54,896 nucleotides of DNA from Enterobacter mori LMG 25706 (GTDB taxonomy: Bacteria; Pseudomonadota; Gammaproteobacteria; Enterobacterales; Enterobacteriaceae), in assembly GCF_000211415.1 (NCBI RefSeq), contig NZ_GL890779.1, positions 124,419-179,314 on the forward strand, in the 5' to 3' direction. Positions 44,929 to 54,798 of the stretch are shown here, one piece after another (the first letter of the stretch is position 1; each line of letters begins with the position of its first letter). The position numbers and the translations under genes are program-made. Under the pieces are notes generated by a model. It saw only the letters and a program-made list of their open reading frames with translations, did not search any database and had not been told where the DNA came from.

Positions 44929-45312
44929 TTACAGGCTTTCAGTAAAGGTACGGGCAATAACGTCGCGCTGCTGCTCTGGAGTCAGTGAGTTGAAGCGTAC
45001 CGCATAGCCCGACACACGAATGGTCAGCTGTGGGTATTTTTCAGGGTGCTCAACGGCATCCATCAGCGTTTCGCGACGCAGCACGTTAACGTTCAGGTGC
45101 TGACCACCTTCAACGCGCACTTCTGGTTTCACTTCCATTGGGATTTCACGGTATTCGATTTCGCCCAGTTTGCTCACTGGCACGATTTCGTCTTCTGCAA
45201 AACCCGCTTTCGCTACGACACAGCGCGCTTCGTTTTTCTCGCTGTCCAGCAGCCAGAAAGAGTTGAGCAGATCGTCATTTGCAGCTTTAGTAATCTGGAT
45301 ACCTGTAATCAT
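44929..45312 (-). CDS. grcA: Autonomous glycyl radical cofactor GrcA (YfiD)
   Basis: Protein of 127 residues that replaces the damaged C-terminal glycyl-radical segment of pyruvate formate-lyase. The radical glycine is G102 in [12 protein letters not shown], almost identical to the PflB end. E. coli YfiD is induced anaerobically and by acid; the FNR sites upstream here have the same spacing. Confidence 0.98.
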   Translation of the reverse strand: MITGIQITKAANDDLLNSFWLLDSEKNEARCVVAKAGFAEDEIVPVSKLGEIEYREIPMEVKPEVRVEGGQHLNVNVLRRETLMDAVEHPEKYPQLTIRVSGYAVRFNSLTPEQQRDVIARTFTESL

Positions 45313-45390
45313 GTGTTGCCTCCCTAGGCTACATTAACTGATGTCGGCCTCTCGCGGCCAATTGGTAAAACCATTGTTTCTTGTGTGTAT

Positions 45391-45398
45391 ATATATCA
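45391..45398 (-). promoter_or_regulatory. Candidate grcA -10 region
   Basis: GATATATA on the minus strand, placed so that a start near 45384 puts the proximal FNR site at -40.5. Confidence 0.4.
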
Positions 45399-45417
45399 TT
45401 CACACCTCGGTGATTTA

Positions 45418-45431
45418 TTGATTTAAATCAA
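45418..45431 (-). promoter_or_regulatory. FNR site, proximal (grcA)
   Basis: TTGATTTAAATCAA, a perfect FNR box (TTGAT-N4-ATCAA). Expected class II position near -40.5 relative to grcA. Confidence 0.9.
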
Positions 45432-45470
45432 CAAAAACACCAACCACATAAAGAGTGTGGTTTGAATTTA

Positions 45471-45484
45471 TTGTTTTAGATCAA
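45471..45484 (-). promoter_or_regulatory. FNR site, distal (grcA)
   Basis: TTGTTTTAGATCAA, one mismatch to the FNR box. Its centre is exactly 53 bases from the proximal site, the same as the -40.5/-93.5 pair known for E. coli yfiD, where the upstream dimer dampens expression. Confidence 0.75.
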
Positions 45485-45625
45485 TTTCACAGCCTTACCA
45501 ATTCAACTTGCCCTGCATCTTTTCAAAATAAATTTAGCCACTTAGCGCACATTTCAGCGTGTAATTTTGCTCACCGGGGTTAAACAGGTAAGCTAGTCAC
45601 AGATTGAGATTCGCAGGAGAGCGAG

Positions 45626-46315
45626 ATGACGACACCTTTAACCTGGCATGACGTGCTGGCAGAAGAAAAGCAGCAGCCTTATTTTATCAATACACTCAGA
45701 ACCGTTGCTGCTGAGCGCCAGTCCGGACAGACGATTTACCCGCCGCAGAAAGATGTGTTCAACGCCTTTCGCTATACCGAACTGAGCGATGTAAAAGTGG
45801 TTATTTTGGGTCAGGATCCCTATCACGGCCCAGGGCAAGCGCATGGGCTGGCGTTTTCCGTACGTCCGGGCGTGGCTATCCCCCCTTCTCTGCTCAACAT
45901 GTATAAAGAGCTTGAGGGAACCGTGCCCGGGTTTACCCGGCCAAACCACGGCTACCTGGAAAGCTGGGCGCATCAAGGTGTGCTGCTACTGAACACCGTC
46001 CTGACCGTGCGCGCGGGCCAGGCGCACTCGCACGCCAGCCTTGGATGGGAGTCCTTTACCGATAAAGTCATCAGCCTGATCAACGAGCATCGCGAAGGGG
46101 TGGTGTTTTTACTCTGGGGTTCTCACGCGCAGAAGAAAGGGGCGATTATTGACCGTCAGCGTCATCACGTGTTGAAAGCACCGCACCCGTCACCGCTGTC
46201 TGCTCATCGCGGTTTCTTTGGCAGTAATCATTTTGTTCTGGCGAATGAATGGCTGGAAAAACGTGGCGAAACGCCAATTGACTGGATGCCTGTGTTACCG
46301 GCAGAGAGCGAGTAG
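45626..46315 (+). CDS. ung: Uracil-DNA glycosylase
   Basis: Family 1 uracil-DNA glycosylase of 229 residues that removes uracil from DNA to start base-excision repair. The water-activating motif [10 protein letters not shown] carries D64, and the DNA-intercalating motif [10 protein letters not shown] carries H187. GGAGAG precedes the ATG. The 313-base gap to grcA holds the FNR sites and otherwise nothing coding that I can support. Confidence 0.98.
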   Translation: MTTPLTWHDVLAEEKQQPYFINTLRTVAAERQSGQTIYPPQKDVFNAFRYTELSDVKVVILGQDPYHGPGQAHGLAFSVRPGVAIPPSLLNMYKELEGTVPGFTRPNHGYLESWAHQGVLLLNTVLTVRAGQAHSHASLGWESFTDKVISLINEHREGVVFLLWGSHAQKKGAIIDRQRHHVLKAPHPSPLSAHRGFFGSNHFVLANEWLEKRGETPIDWMPVLPAESE

Positions 46316-46323
46316 GATTTGAA

Positions 46324-46346
46324 TGTGCCGGGTCAGGCCCGGCACA
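46324..46346. terminator. Hairpin between ung and yfiF
   Basis: TGTGCCGGG-TCAGG-CCCGGCACA, a perfect 9-bp stem just after the ung stop and before the convergent yfiF stop. No strong T-run on either side; possible Rho-independent end of weak type. Confidence 0.6.
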
Positions 46347-46354
46347 TAAGAGGC

Positions 46355-47485
46355 TTATGCCTTATTCTGACGCCACCATTCAGCCAGCAGCACGCCGGTT
46401 GCAACGGAAACGTTCAGACTTTCCACATTGCCTGTCCCGTCAATAGAGACGCTCAGATCCGCACTGGAGAGCGCCGCATCAGACAGACCATCGCGTTCCT
46501 GACCTAACACCAACACCATCTTACGTGGCAACGTCGCTTTAAACAGCGGCGTACCGGCGTGGCTCGAGGTGGTCACGATGGAATAGCCCGCTTTACGGAA
46601 CTGCTCAAGGGCATCCAGAACGCTGTCGCCGGTGATCGGCTGTACGTGCTCGGCTCCGCCTTCCGCAGTACGGATCGCGGCACCGGATTCCAGCAGCGCG
46701 GCATCCTGCAACAGTACGCCTTTCACGCCAAAGTGCGCGCAGCTACGCATCATCGCACCCAGGTTGTGCGGGTTGCCCACATCTTCCAGCGCCAGCACGC
46801 AGTCATCGGCATCCGCCTGGCTGACCCACTGCTGCACGGTGGTGCCGTTACGTTTTTTGATCAGGAAGCAAACGCCGCCGTGGTGTTCGGTACCGGACGA
46901 TTTGGTCAGCTCGGCATCATCCACAACGTGGTAGGCTTTGCGGTTCGCGGCCATCCAGCGCAGCGCTTCTTTGAAGCGCGGAGTCACGCTCTGGATAAAC
47001 CAGGCGCGGACGATACACTCAGGACGGCTCTGGAACAGGGCCTGACAGGCATTCTCGCCATATACGCGGGTCTCTTCCGCACGCTGACGGCGCAGCACTT
47101 CCGGGTCGATAAAGCTCTTACCGCTGATACCGCCGTGATCGGCTTTTTCTGGCGTCTCATCGCCAGGAGCGCGAGAAACGGTGCGCCACGGTGAGGCGTT
47201 ATCGCGTGAGAAGTCATCACGCGGACGATCGTCGCGTGGACGGTCATTACGTGGGCGGTCGGAACGCGGACGGTCATCGCGTTTGCGATCGTCACGTTTG
47301 CGGTCATCACCGCGGGTATTTTTGTCATCGCGGGCGGGGCGACGGCCACCGTCTGCACGAGAAGACGCCGGACGCCCACCACCTTTTCCGGTACGCGGAT
47401 TTTGGGTGCGTTTATCAGAGTCATCATCACTGCGGACATACATCACTTTGACCTTGCCGCTTTTGTTTTTCATTTCGTCGTTCAT
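46355..47485 (-). CDS. yfiF: YfiF, SpoU-family RNA methyltransferase-like protein
   Basis: SPOUT-class protein of 376 residues with C-terminal SpoU domain ([20 protein letters not shown] near residue 240, [11 protein letters not shown] and [18 protein letters not shown] near the end). Substrate is unknown. Its basic N-terminal extension contains seven near-identical pentapeptides of [10 protein letters not shown] type at about residues 59-93; as I recall, E. coli YfiF (345 residues) lacks them, which accounts for the length difference. GGAG precedes the ATG. Confidence 0.92.
   Translation of the reverse strand: MNDEMKNKSGKVKVMYVRSDDDSDKRTQNPRTGKGGGRPASSRADGGRRPARDDKNTRGDDRKRDDRKRDDRPRSDRPRNDRPRDDRPRDDFSRDNASPWRTVSRAPGDETPEKADHGGISGKSFIDPEVLRRQRAEETRVYGENACQALFQSRPECIVRAWFIQSVTPRFKEALRWMAANRKAYHVVDDAELTKSSGTEHHGGVCFLIKKRNGTTVQQWVSQADADDCVLALEDVGNPHNLGAMMRSCAHFGVKGVLLQDAALLESGAAIRTAEGGAEHVQPITGDSVLDALEQFRKAGYSIVTTSSHAGTPLFKATLPRKMVLVLGQERDGLSDAALSSADLSVSIDGTGNVESLNVSVATGVLLAEWWRQNKA
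47213..47317 (-). repeat. 15-bp tandem repeat within yfiF
   Basis: Seven consecutive 15-bp units, such as GTCATCACGCGGACG, ATCGTCGCGTGGACG and GTCATTACGTGGGCG on the plus strand, encode pentapeptides of the form [15 protein letters not shown] and RNDRP. The last unit is degenerate. Because 15 is a multiple of three, copy-number changes would keep the reading frame. Confidence 0.9.
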
Positions 47486-47620
47486 GCTTTTCTCCACCAG
47501 CGCTGCGCGAAGCGCGCAGATTACCCGATGTGCCAGCGCATAGCCATAATTTCGTACAAAAGCCTGTGACTATTGTTCTCATTGAATAAAACGCATTGTT
47601 GTTTCAAACAGGCTCATTGA

Positions 47621-47637
47621 TAATATGTAACATATTA
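47621..47637. promoter_or_regulatory. Palindrome upstream of trxC
   Basis: TAATATG-TAA-CATATTA, perfect 7-bp arms, 53 bases before the trxC ATG. E. coli trxC is activated by OxyR, but this palindrome does not clearly fit the OxyR consensus. Confidence 0.4.
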
Positions 47638-47689
47638 GAAACATTATCGGCGTTCTGCCGCTGTTCCACGGCTCTATCAGAGGTTAGTT

Positions 47690-48109
47690 ATGAATACCGT
47701 ATGTGCCAACTGTCAGGCTCTTAATCGCATTCCGGACGATCGGATGGAAGATGGTGCGAAATGCGGACGTTGTGGCCCTGAATTATTTGATGGCGATGTC
47801 ATTAACGCGACGGGTGCTACGCTGGACAAACTCCTCAAGGACGATCTTCCTGTGGTGGTCGATTTCTGGGCACCGTGGTGCGGCCCCTGCCGCAGCTTTG
47901 CGCCGATCTTCGAAGACGTGGCCGAAGAGCGTAGTGGAAAAATGCGTTTCGTTAAGGTGAACACCGAAGCCGAGCGCGAACTGAGCGCACGTTTTCGTAT
48001 TCGCAGCATCCCGACCATTATGATTTTCAAAAATGGTGAAGTGATCGACATGCTCAACGGCGCAGTTCCGAAGGCACCATTTGAAAGCTGGTTAAACGAG
48101 TCGCTGTAA
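47690..48109 (+). CDS. trxC: Thioredoxin 2
   Basis: Zinc-containing thioredoxin of 139 residues. An N-terminal zinc module has cysteine pairs C5/C8 and C25/C28 (CANC, CGRC), and the thioredoxin fold has the active site WCGPC at C64/C67. It reduces disulfides, especially under oxidative stress. It is followed by a hairpin and then tapT on the same strand. Confidence 0.97.
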   Translation: MNTVCANCQALNRIPDDRMEDGAKCGRCGPELFDGDVINATGATLDKLLKDDLPVVVDFWAPWCGPCRSFAPIFEDVAEERSGKMRFVKVNTEAERELSARFRIRSIPTIMIFKNGEVIDMLNGAVPKAPFESWLNESL

Positions 48110-48115
48110 CAATCG

Positions 48116-48136
48116 CGGGGCACATCTTGTGCCCCG
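48116..48136 (+). terminator. Hairpin downstream of trxC
   Basis: CGGGGCACA-TCT-TGTGCCCCG, nine perfect base pairs, followed by TTCTC; a weak T-tract, so termination may be partial. Confidence 0.6.
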
Positions 48137-48178
48137 TTCTCGCCTCTGCGAAAATAGGGTTTTTCCTGCATTTCGCCC

Positions 48179-48877
48179 ATGACTGATAACGCTGTTCTAC
48201 AATTACGCGCCGAACGCCTTGCGCGCGCCACGCGCCCGTTCCTTGCCCGTGGCAACCGTATCCTCCGCCGTCAGCGCTGCCTGCTGCCGCTGAAAGTTTG
48301 CCTCTGCGAGACGCTTACCCCGAGTACGGCAGAAAGCCGTTTTTGTCTCGTCATGTTCGATACCGAGCCGATGAAGCCCAGCAATACGGGGCGTCTTATC
48401 GCCGATATTTTACCGAATACCGCCGCGTTTCAATGGTCTCGTACAGAACCCCCTCAGGCACTGCTCGATTTAGTCACAAACCCCGACTATCAGCCAATGG
48501 TGGTTTTCCCGGCGTCCTACGCGGGAGAACAGCGCCAGGTTCTTTCTGCGCCGCCATCCGGTAAACCGCCGCTGTTTATTATGCTGGACGGCACCTGGAC
48601 CGAAGCGCGAAAAATGTTCCGCAAAAGCCCCTATCTGGATGCTTTACCGGTGATTTCGGTCGATTTGTCTCGCGTCTCGGCCTATCGCCTGCGTGAAGCC
48701 CATGCTGACGGACAATATTGTACGGCGGAAGTGGCAATTGCGCTTCTGGATCTGGCCGGAGATACCCTGGCCGCCAGCGCGTTAGGCAGCCATTTTTCCT
48801 GTTTCCGCGAGCGTTACCTGGCAGGAAAAACCGTTCATAAGGGCAGCGTCACAGCAGTCGAGGCAGAAAGCGTTTAA
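48179..48877 (+). CDS. tapT: tRNA-uridine aminocarboxypropyltransferase (TapT/YfiP)
   Basis: DTW-domain protein of 232 residues that installs acp3U at position 47 of several tRNAs from S-adenosylmethionine. The Cys-rich CLLPLKVCLC motif is near residues 40-49 and the family motif MLDGTWTEARKMF near residues 137-149. It shares its downstream region with patZ, whose ATG lies 36 bases after its stop. Confidence 0.93.
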   Translation: MTDNAVLQLRAERLARATRPFLARGNRILRRQRCLLPLKVCLCETLTPSTAESRFCLVMFDTEPMKPSNTGRLIADILPNTAAFQWSRTEPPQALLDLVTNPDYQPMVVFPASYAGEQRQVLSAPPSGKPPLFIMLDGTWTEARKMFRKSPYLDALPVISVDLSRVSAYRLREAHADGQYCTAEVAIALLDLAGDTLAASALGSHFSCFRERYLAGKTVHKGSVTAVEAESV

Positions 48878-48912
48878 AATCATCAGGCCGCTTGCATTCA
48901 CAGGAGAGTTGC

Positions 48913-51576
48913 ATGAGCCAGCGAGGGTTAGAAGCGCTACTACGACCTAAATCCATTGCCGTTATTGGCGCCTCCATGAAGCCGGATCGTGCGGGTTACC
49001 TGATGATGCGTAACCTGCTGGCTGGCGGCTTTAATGGCCCTGTTATGCCCGTCACCCCTGCTTATAAGGCCGTTCAGGGCGTGCTTGCGTGGCCAGATAT
49101 TCAGAGCCTGCCCTTCGTTCCCGACCTCGCCATCATCTGTACGCATGCGAAACGGAATCTGGACTTACTGGAGTCACTTGGCCAAAAAGGGTGCAAAACC
49201 TGCATTATCCTCTCCTCACCTCCTGAACAGCAGCCAGAACTCCTGGCTTGTGCCGGTCGCTTTCAGATGCGTATTCTGGGGCCAAACAGTCTGGGACTGC
49301 TCGCACCATGGCAAGGACTGAACGCCAGCTTCTCCCCGGTGCCTATCCGCAAAGGAAAACTGGCCTTTATCTCGCAGTCGGCAGCCGTATCGAACACCAT
49401 TCTCGACTGGGCGCAGCAACGTGAGATGGGATTCTCCTACTTCATCGCTCTGGGTGATAGCCTCGATATCGACGTAGATGAACTGCTGGATTTTCTGGCC
49501 AGAGACAGTAAAACCAGCGCGATTCTTCTCTACCTTGAGCACTTAAGCGATGCCCGTCGTTTTGTGTCAGCTTCGCGTAGCGCATCGCGCAATAAACCGA
49601 TCCTGGTCATCAAAAGTGGGCGTAGCCCGGCGGCGCAGCGTCTGCTGAATTCGCATTCAGGTATGGATCCCGCGTGGGATGCCGCGATCCAGCGTGCCGG
49701 TTTACTTCGGGTGCAGGATACCCACGAGCTTTTTTCCGCCGTTGAGACGCTGAGCCATATGCGTCCGTTACGCGGCGAAAAGCTAATGATTGTCAGCAAT
49801 GGGGCGGCACCTGCAGCGCTGGCACTGGATGAGCTCTGGCTACGCAACGGCAAGCTGGCTACGCTCGGCGAAGATACGCTGCAACATCTGCGTGAGGCAT
49901 TACCCGTCAGCGTCGCACCAGGCAACCCGCTGGATTTACGCGATGACGCCAGCAGCGAGCGCTATATAAAGGCTATTTCAATTTTGCTGGACAGCCAGGA
50001 TTTCGACGCGCTCATGATCATCCACTCGCCCAGTGCGGTTGCGCCTGGTACTGAAAGCGCTCGGACGCTCATTGACGCTGTGCGTAATCATCCGCGCGGC
50101 AAATACGTTACCGTGCTCACCAACTGGTGCGGTGAATTTTCCTCTCAGGAGGCACGACGGCTGTTCAGTGAAGCCGGGTTGCCGACGTATCGCACACCAG
50201 AAGGCACTATCACCGCATTTATGCATATGGTGGAATACCGTCGTAACCAAAAGCAACTGCGTGAAACCCCGGCTATACCAGGTAACCTGACTGCGAATGC
50301 CGTCGACGTCCACCGACTGCTGCTGCAGGCTATCGAAGAGGGGGCGACCTCGCTCGACACGCATGAGGTACAGCCCGTTCTCGGCAGTTACGGCATGCAA
50401 ACGCTGCCGACATGGATCGCCAGCGACAGCGCGGAAGCCGTCCATATTGCTGAGCAAATTGGCTACCCGGTTGCCCTGAAGCTTCGCTCTCCGGATATCC
50501 CACATAAGTCGGATGTTCAGGGCGTAATGTTGTACTTACGCACGGCAGCGGAAGTGCAGCAAGCTGCAGATGCCATTTTCGACCGCGCCAAAATGGCCTG
50601 GCCGCAGGCCAGGATCCACGGCCTTCTCGTGCAAAGCATGGCTAACCGGGCAGGCGCCCAGGAGCTACGCGTGGTGGTTGAGCACGATCCGGTCTTTGGG
50701 CCGCTGATTATGCTGGGTGAAGGCGGCGTTGACTGGCGACCTGAAGAGCAGGCGGTGGTGGCATTACCGCCATTGAATATGAATCTGGCACGCTATCTGA
50801 TAATACAGGCGATAAAGAGCAAAAAAATCCGTGGCCGGAGTGCCCTGCGCCCGCTTGATATTGCCGGATTAAGCCAGTTCCTGGTGCAGGTCTCAAACCT
50901 GATTGTGGATTGTGCCGAGATTCAGCGGTTGGATATTCACCCGCTGCTCGCCTCCGGCAATGAGTTTATCGCGCTGGATGTCACGCTGGATATTGCGCCA
51001 TTCACAGGAGACAGAGAGAGCCGTCTGGCGATCCGCCCTTATCCTTTACACCTCGAAGAATGGGTGGAGATGAAAAACGGCGAACGCGCGCTCTTCCGCC
51101 CTATTCTGCCGGAAGATGAGCCGCAGCTACGCACGTTCATCTCTCAGGTGACCAAAGAAGATCTTTACTACCGCTACTTTAGCGAGATCAATGAATTCAC
51201 TCATGATGATTTAGCCAATATGACGCAGATCGACTACGATCGAGAAATGGCGTTTGTGGCCGTACGGCGTTCCGGGCAGAGTGATGAGATCCTTGGCGTG
51301 ACGCGTGCTATTTCGGATCCGGATAATATCGATGCGGAGTTTGCCGTGCTGGTACGCTCTGATTTGAAAGGCCTGGGCCTGGGGAGACGGCTGCTGGAAA
51401 AACTCATCAGTTATACGCGAGATCACGGATTGCTACGCCTGAATGGCATTACTATGCCCAACAATCGCGGTATGGTCACTCTGGCGCGCAAACTGGGTTT
51501 TGACGTGGATGTTCAACTGGACGAAGGGATTGTGGCCTTGTCCCTCCCCCTGACATCAGCAGATAAACAAGAGTAA
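48913..51576 (+). CDS. patZ: Protein lysine acetyltransferase PatZ (Pka/YfiQ)
   Basis: Protein of 887 residues combining NDP-forming acyl-CoA synthetase domains (CoA-binding region LRPKSIAVIGAS at the N-terminus, succinyl-CoA ligase-like middle, ATP-grasp-like region with ALKLRSPDIPHKSD near residue 530) with a C-terminal GNAT acetyltransferase (VLVRSDLKGLGLGRRLLEKL near residue 820). In E. coli it acetylates acetyl-CoA synthetase and other proteins. The ATG after AGGAGAG gives MSQRGLEALL; an ATG seven codons earlier is less likely. Confidence 0.96.
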   Translation: MSQRGLEALLRPKSIAVIGASMKPDRAGYLMMRNLLAGGFNGPVMPVTPAYKAVQGVLAWPDIQSLPFVPDLAIICTHAKRNLDLLESLGQKGCKTCIILSSPPEQQPELLACAGRFQMRILGPNSLGLLAPWQGLNASFSPVPIRKGKLAFISQSAAVSNTILDWAQQREMGFSYFIALGDSLDIDVDELLDFLARDSKTSAILLYLEHLSDARRFVSASRSASRNKPILVIKSGRSPAAQRLLNSHSGMDPAWDAAIQRAGLLRVQDTHELFSAVETLSHMRPLRGEKLMIVSNGAAPAALALDELWLRNGKLATLGEDTLQHLREALPVSVAPGNPLDLRDDASSERYIKAISILLDSQDFDALMIIHSPSAVAPGTESARTLIDAVRNHPRGKYVTVLTNWCGEFSSQEARRLFSEAGLPTYRTPEGTITAFMHMVEYRRNQKQLRETPAIPGNLTANAVDVHRLLLQAIEEGATSLDTHEVQPVLGSYGMQTLPTWIASDSAEAVHIAEQIGYPVALKLRSPDIPHKSDVQGVMLYLRTAAEVQQAADAIFDRAKMAWPQARIHGLLVQSMANRAGAQELRVVVEHDPVFGPLIMLGEGGVDWRPEEQAVVALPPLNMNLARYLIIQAIKSKKIRGRSALRPLDIAGLSQFLVQVSNLIVDCAEIQRLDIHPLLASGNEFIALDVTLDIAPFTGDRESRLAIRPYPLHLEEWVEMKNGERALFRPILPEDEPQLRTFISQVTKEDLYYRYFSEINEFTHDDLANMTQIDYDREMAFVAVRRSGQSDEILGVTRAISDPDNIDAEFAVLVRSDLKGLGLGRRLLEKLISYTRDHGLLRLNGITMPNNRGMVTLARKLGFDVDVQLDEGIVALSLPLTSADKQE

Positions 51577-51685
51577 CCTACTGGAAATGTTACCCACTTT
51601 TGATAGCACTGGGGTATCATTGTCCGCTTATGTTGTTTGCATGCTACAGACAACCCTTCAATGAACAGAGAAGAAACGCACTGTG

Positions 51686-53041
51686 ATGTTGTCAAAATTC
51701 AAGCGTAATAAACATCAACAACACCTTGCTCAACTACCGAAGATTTCTCAGTCAGTTGATGATGTAGAGTTCTTTTACGCTCCCGCTCATTTTCGGGAGA
51801 CGATCCTGGAAAAGATCGCCAGCGCTACGCGACGTATTTGTATTGTGGCGCTGTATCTTGAACAAGATGAAGGCGGGCGCGCGATCCTGAACGCGCTCTA
51901 TGAAGCTAAGCGTCAACGTCCGGAGCTGGATGTTCGCGTTCTGGTCGACTGGCACCGTGCACAGCGCGGCCGCATTGGTGCGGCGGCGTCTAACACGAAT
52001 GCTGACTGGTATTGCCGTACGGCGCAGGAGAACCCTGGCGTCGATGTGCCGGTTTATGGCGTACCGGTCAATACCCGTGAAGCACTCGGCGTTCTGCATT
52101 TCAAAGGCTTCATTATTGATGATAGCGTCCTCTACAGTGGCGCGAGTCTGAATGACGTTTATCTCCATCAGCTCGATAAATATCGCTATGACCGCTACCA
52201 TCTGATTCGCAATGCGCAGATGGCGGATATCATGTTTAACTGGGTTGACAGACACCTGGTCCATGGCCGTGGCGTGAACCGTCTCGACGATCCCCATCGA
52301 CCTAAAAGCCCCGAAATCAAAAACGATGTTCGCACTTTCCGTCAGGAGCTGCGCGATGCGGTGTATCATTTTCAGGGCGATGCCAATAACGAAGAGCTTT
52401 CCGTTACGCCACTCGTTGGTTTAGGCAAATCGAGCCTGCTGAACAAGACCATTTTCCATTTAATGCCGTGTGCGGAACAGAAACTGACCATCTGCACGCC
52501 GTACTTTAACCTTCCCGCGGTGCTGGTTCGCAATATTATCCAGCTGCTGCGTGATGGTAAAAAAGTGGAAATCATTGTCGGGGATAAAACGGCAAACGAC
52601 TTCTTCATTCCGGAAGATCAGCCGTTCAAGATTATCGGCGCGTTACCTTATCTCTATGAGATCAACCTGCGTCGATTCCTGAGCCGTTTGCAGTACTATG
52701 TGAATACCGACCAACTGGTTGTGCGTCTCTGGAAAGAGGAAGACAACAGCTATCACCTTAAAGGTATGTGGGTCGACGATGAGTGGATGCTGCTAACAGG
52801 CAATAACCTGAATCCACGCGCCTGGCGCCTGGATCTGGAAAATGCCATTTTGATCCACGATCCGCAGCATGAATTAGCCGCGAAACGCGAGCGCGAGCTG
52901 GAATTGATTCGTACTCATACTACTGTCGTTCGCCATTACCGCGATCTGCAAAGCATTGCCGATTATCCTGTGAAGGTCCGTAAACTTATTCGTCGTTTAC
53001 GTCGGATCCGGATAGACCGCCTTATCAGCCGTATTCTGTAA
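51686..53041 (+). CDS. pssA: Phosphatidylserine synthase
   Basis: Peripheral membrane enzyme of 451 residues that makes phosphatidylserine from CDP-diacylglycerol and serine, the route to phosphatidylethanolamine. It belongs to the phospholipase D superfamily, with two HKD motifs: H138/K140 in VLHFKGFIIDD and a second in YHLKGMWVDDEW near residue 357. The C-terminus is strongly basic (RKLIRRLRRIRIDRLISRI). A GTG just before the ATG is in frame but the family start is the ATG. Confidence 0.98.
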   Translation: MLSKFKRNKHQQHLAQLPKISQSVDDVEFFYAPAHFRETILEKIASATRRICIVALYLEQDEGGRAILNALYEAKRQRPELDVRVLVDWHRAQRGRIGAAASNTNADWYCRTAQENPGVDVPVYGVPVNTREALGVLHFKGFIIDDSVLYSGASLNDVYLHQLDKYRYDRYHLIRNAQMADIMFNWVDRHLVHGRGVNRLDDPHRPKSPEIKNDVRTFRQELRDAVYHFQGDANNEELSVTPLVGLGKSSLLNKTIFHLMPCAEQKLTICTPYFNLPAVLVRNIIQLLRDGKKVEIIVGDKTANDFFIPEDQPFKIIGALPYLYEINLRRFLSRLQYYVNTDQLVVRLWKEEDNSYHLKGMWVDDEWMLLTGNNLNPRAWRLDLENAILIHDPQHELAAKRERELELIRTHTTVVRHYRDLQSIADYPVKVRKLIRRLRRIRIDRLISRIL

Positions 53042-53048
53042 TGTTCAG

Positions 53049-53074
53049 GCCCTGTCATTAGCAGGGCTTTTTTA
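53049..53074 (+). terminator. pssA terminator
   Basis: GCCCTG-TCATTAG-CAGGGC followed by seven T, eight bases after the pssA stop. Confidence 0.88.
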
Positions 53075-53086
53075 TGGAGTTCGTTA

Positions 53087-53410
53087 ATGCGCATCCCCCT
53101 CTTATTCGCCCTCTTGTGCCTGACAGGATGTAGCCACATGGCTAACGATAGCTGGTCGGGTCAGGATAAAGCCCAACACTTTATCGCTTCTGCCATGTTG
53201 TCCGCTGCCGGTAATGAGTATGCGCAACATCAGGGATACAGCAGGGATCGGAGTGCGGCAATCGGCCTGATGTTCTCAGTAAGCCTTGGAGCATCAAAAG
53301 AGCTTTGGGACAGCCGCCCCGCAGGGAGCGGCTGGAGCTGGAAAGATTTTGCCTGGGATGTCGCCGGCGCAACGACCGGCTATGCCGTATGGCAGATGGC
53401 GCATTATTAA
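53087..53410 (+). CDS. yfiM: YfiM family lipoprotein
   Basis: Small lipoprotein of 107 residues. The signal sequence [15 protein letters not shown] ends in the lipobox LTGC, with the lipidated Cys at residue 15; the remaining sequence contains [15 protein letters not shown] and [13 protein letters not shown]. It corresponds to E. coli YfiM, function unknown. Its stop codon overlaps that of the convergent kgtP gene by two bases. Confidence 0.92.
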   Translation: MRIPLLFALLCLTGCSHMANDSWSGQDKAQHFIASAMLSAAGNEYAQHQGYSRDRSAAIGLMFSVSLGASKELWDSRPAGSGWSWKDFAWDVAGATTGYAVWQMAHY

Positions 53411-54702
53411 AGCCGAATACCTTTACCCTTGCGGTGCAGCATCAGGGACACGATGAAAGCCAGAGCCCCCATCACCGTGACATACCAGAAAAACGTTGTT
53501 TCACTGCCCCATGATTTTAGCGACAGGGCAACGTATTCCGCAGACCCGCCAAAAATCGCATTCGCCACTGCATACGAAAGCCCAACCCCCAGCGCACGAA
53601 CCTGAGCCGGGAACATTTCCGCCTTAAGTATGCCGCTGATCGAGGTATAGAAACTAACGATCACCATTGCCACCATCACCAGCGCAAATGCCGCATACGG
53701 TGAGGAAACATGCTGAAGCGCAGTCAAAATGGGAACGGTACATAATGCAGATAATCCGCCAAAAATGAGCATCGACGTACGTCGACCCATCTTATCCGAG
53801 AGCGCTCCGATGAGCGGTTGTATGAGCATAAAAACAAATAAAGCCACCGTCATGACAACGCTGGCGACATTCGCATGCATACCTGTAGTGTTCACCAGAT
53901 ACTTCTGCATATAAGTGGTGAAAGTGTAAAAACTGAGAGAGCCGCCCGCAGTAAAGCCCAGTACCATCAGGAAAGCCTTGCGGTTGCGCCATAACCCTTT
54001 GAATGTTCCTGCCTCCTTCAGCGTTCTGACTTCCTTCTGAGAGGTCTCATCTAACTGACGACGCAGCCAAAGTGCGACGATAGCCAGTACAGCGCCCATG
54101 GCGAAAGGAATCCGCCATCCCCAGGTGTGAAGCTGTTCATCCGTCAAAATCTGCTGCAGGATCACCACGACAAGGATGGCCAACAGTTGACCACCAATTA
54201 GCGTGACGTACTGGAATGAGGCGTAAAAACCTTTACGGCCTTCCAGTGCAATCTCACTCATGTAAGTCGCGCTGGTACCGTATTCGCCCCCGACTGATAG
54301 CCCCTGGAATAAGCGAGCCAGCAAAAGTAGCGCCGGTGCCCATGTACCAATCGTTTCATACCCTGGCAAACAGGCGATCACCAGCGAGCCAAAGCACATC
54401 ATACAAACCGAGATCAGCATGGATGCCTTACGACCACGACGATCCGCAATGCGACCGAACAGCCAGCCACCGATTGGCCGCATTAAGAATCCTGCAGCGA
54501 ATACCCCTGCCGTTTGTAGCAACTGCGTTGTGGTGTTTCCCGAAGGAAAGAAGATATGTGCGAAATAGAGTGAACAGAATGAGTAGACGTAAAAGTCGAA
54601 CCATTCAACAAGATTCCCTGAAGAGGCACTGACGATTGCCCATACCCTTCTGCGGGTATCACTGTTAGCCAGCGTCCCGTTTGATGCAATGCTTTCTGTC
54701 AT
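53407..54702 (-). CDS. kgtP: Alpha-ketoglutarate permease
   Basis: Major facilitator proton symporter of 431 residues that imports 2-oxoglutarate. Twelve hydrophobic segments; conserved [16 protein letters not shown] near the N-terminus, MFS motif [13 protein letters not shown] near residue 92, and [17 protein letters not shown] near residue 148. It corresponds to E. coli KgtP. Its upstream region contains an inverted repeat and a CRP-like site. Confidence 0.97.
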   Translation of the reverse strand: MTESIASNGTLANSDTRRRVWAIVSASSGNLVEWFDFYVYSFCSLYFAHIFFPSGNTTTQLLQTAGVFAAGFLMRPIGGWLFGRIADRRGRKASMLISVCMMCFGSLVIACLPGYETIGTWAPALLLLARLFQGLSVGGEYGTSATYMSEIALEGRKGFYASFQYVTLIGGQLLAILVVVILQQILTDEQLHTWGWRIPFAMGAVLAIVALWLRRQLDETSQKEVRTLKEAGTFKGLWRNRKAFLMVLGFTAGGSLSFYTFTTYMQKYLVNTTGMHANVASVVMTVALFVFMLIQPLIGALSDKMGRRTSMLIFGGLSALCTVPILTALQHVSSPYAAFALVMVAMVIVSFYTSISGILKAEMFPAQVRALGVGLSYAVANAIFGGSAEYVALSLKSWGSETTFFWYVTVMGALAFIVSLMLHRKGKGIRL

Positions 54703-54772
54703 TGTGATTATGCTCCAGCCATAAACAGCGGCGTGTTGAGTCCAGAAAGACTCGATCGCCTCGTAAATGAAA

Positions 54773-54793
54773 TGTTATAATTTTGTTATAACA
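54773..54793 (-). promoter_or_regulatory. Inverted repeat in kgtP promoter region
   Basis: TGTTATAA-TTTTG-TTATAACA: perfect 8-bp arms around 5 bases, 70 bases upstream of the kgtP ATG. The arms contain TATAAC sequences that could act as -10 elements, so a regulator bound here would control the promoter. Regulator unknown. Confidence 0.6.
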
Positions 54794-54798
54794 GACAT

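Noticed and set aside
47213..47317. CRISPR array
   Set aside because: The 15-bp units are contiguous with no spacers and are in frame within yfiF.
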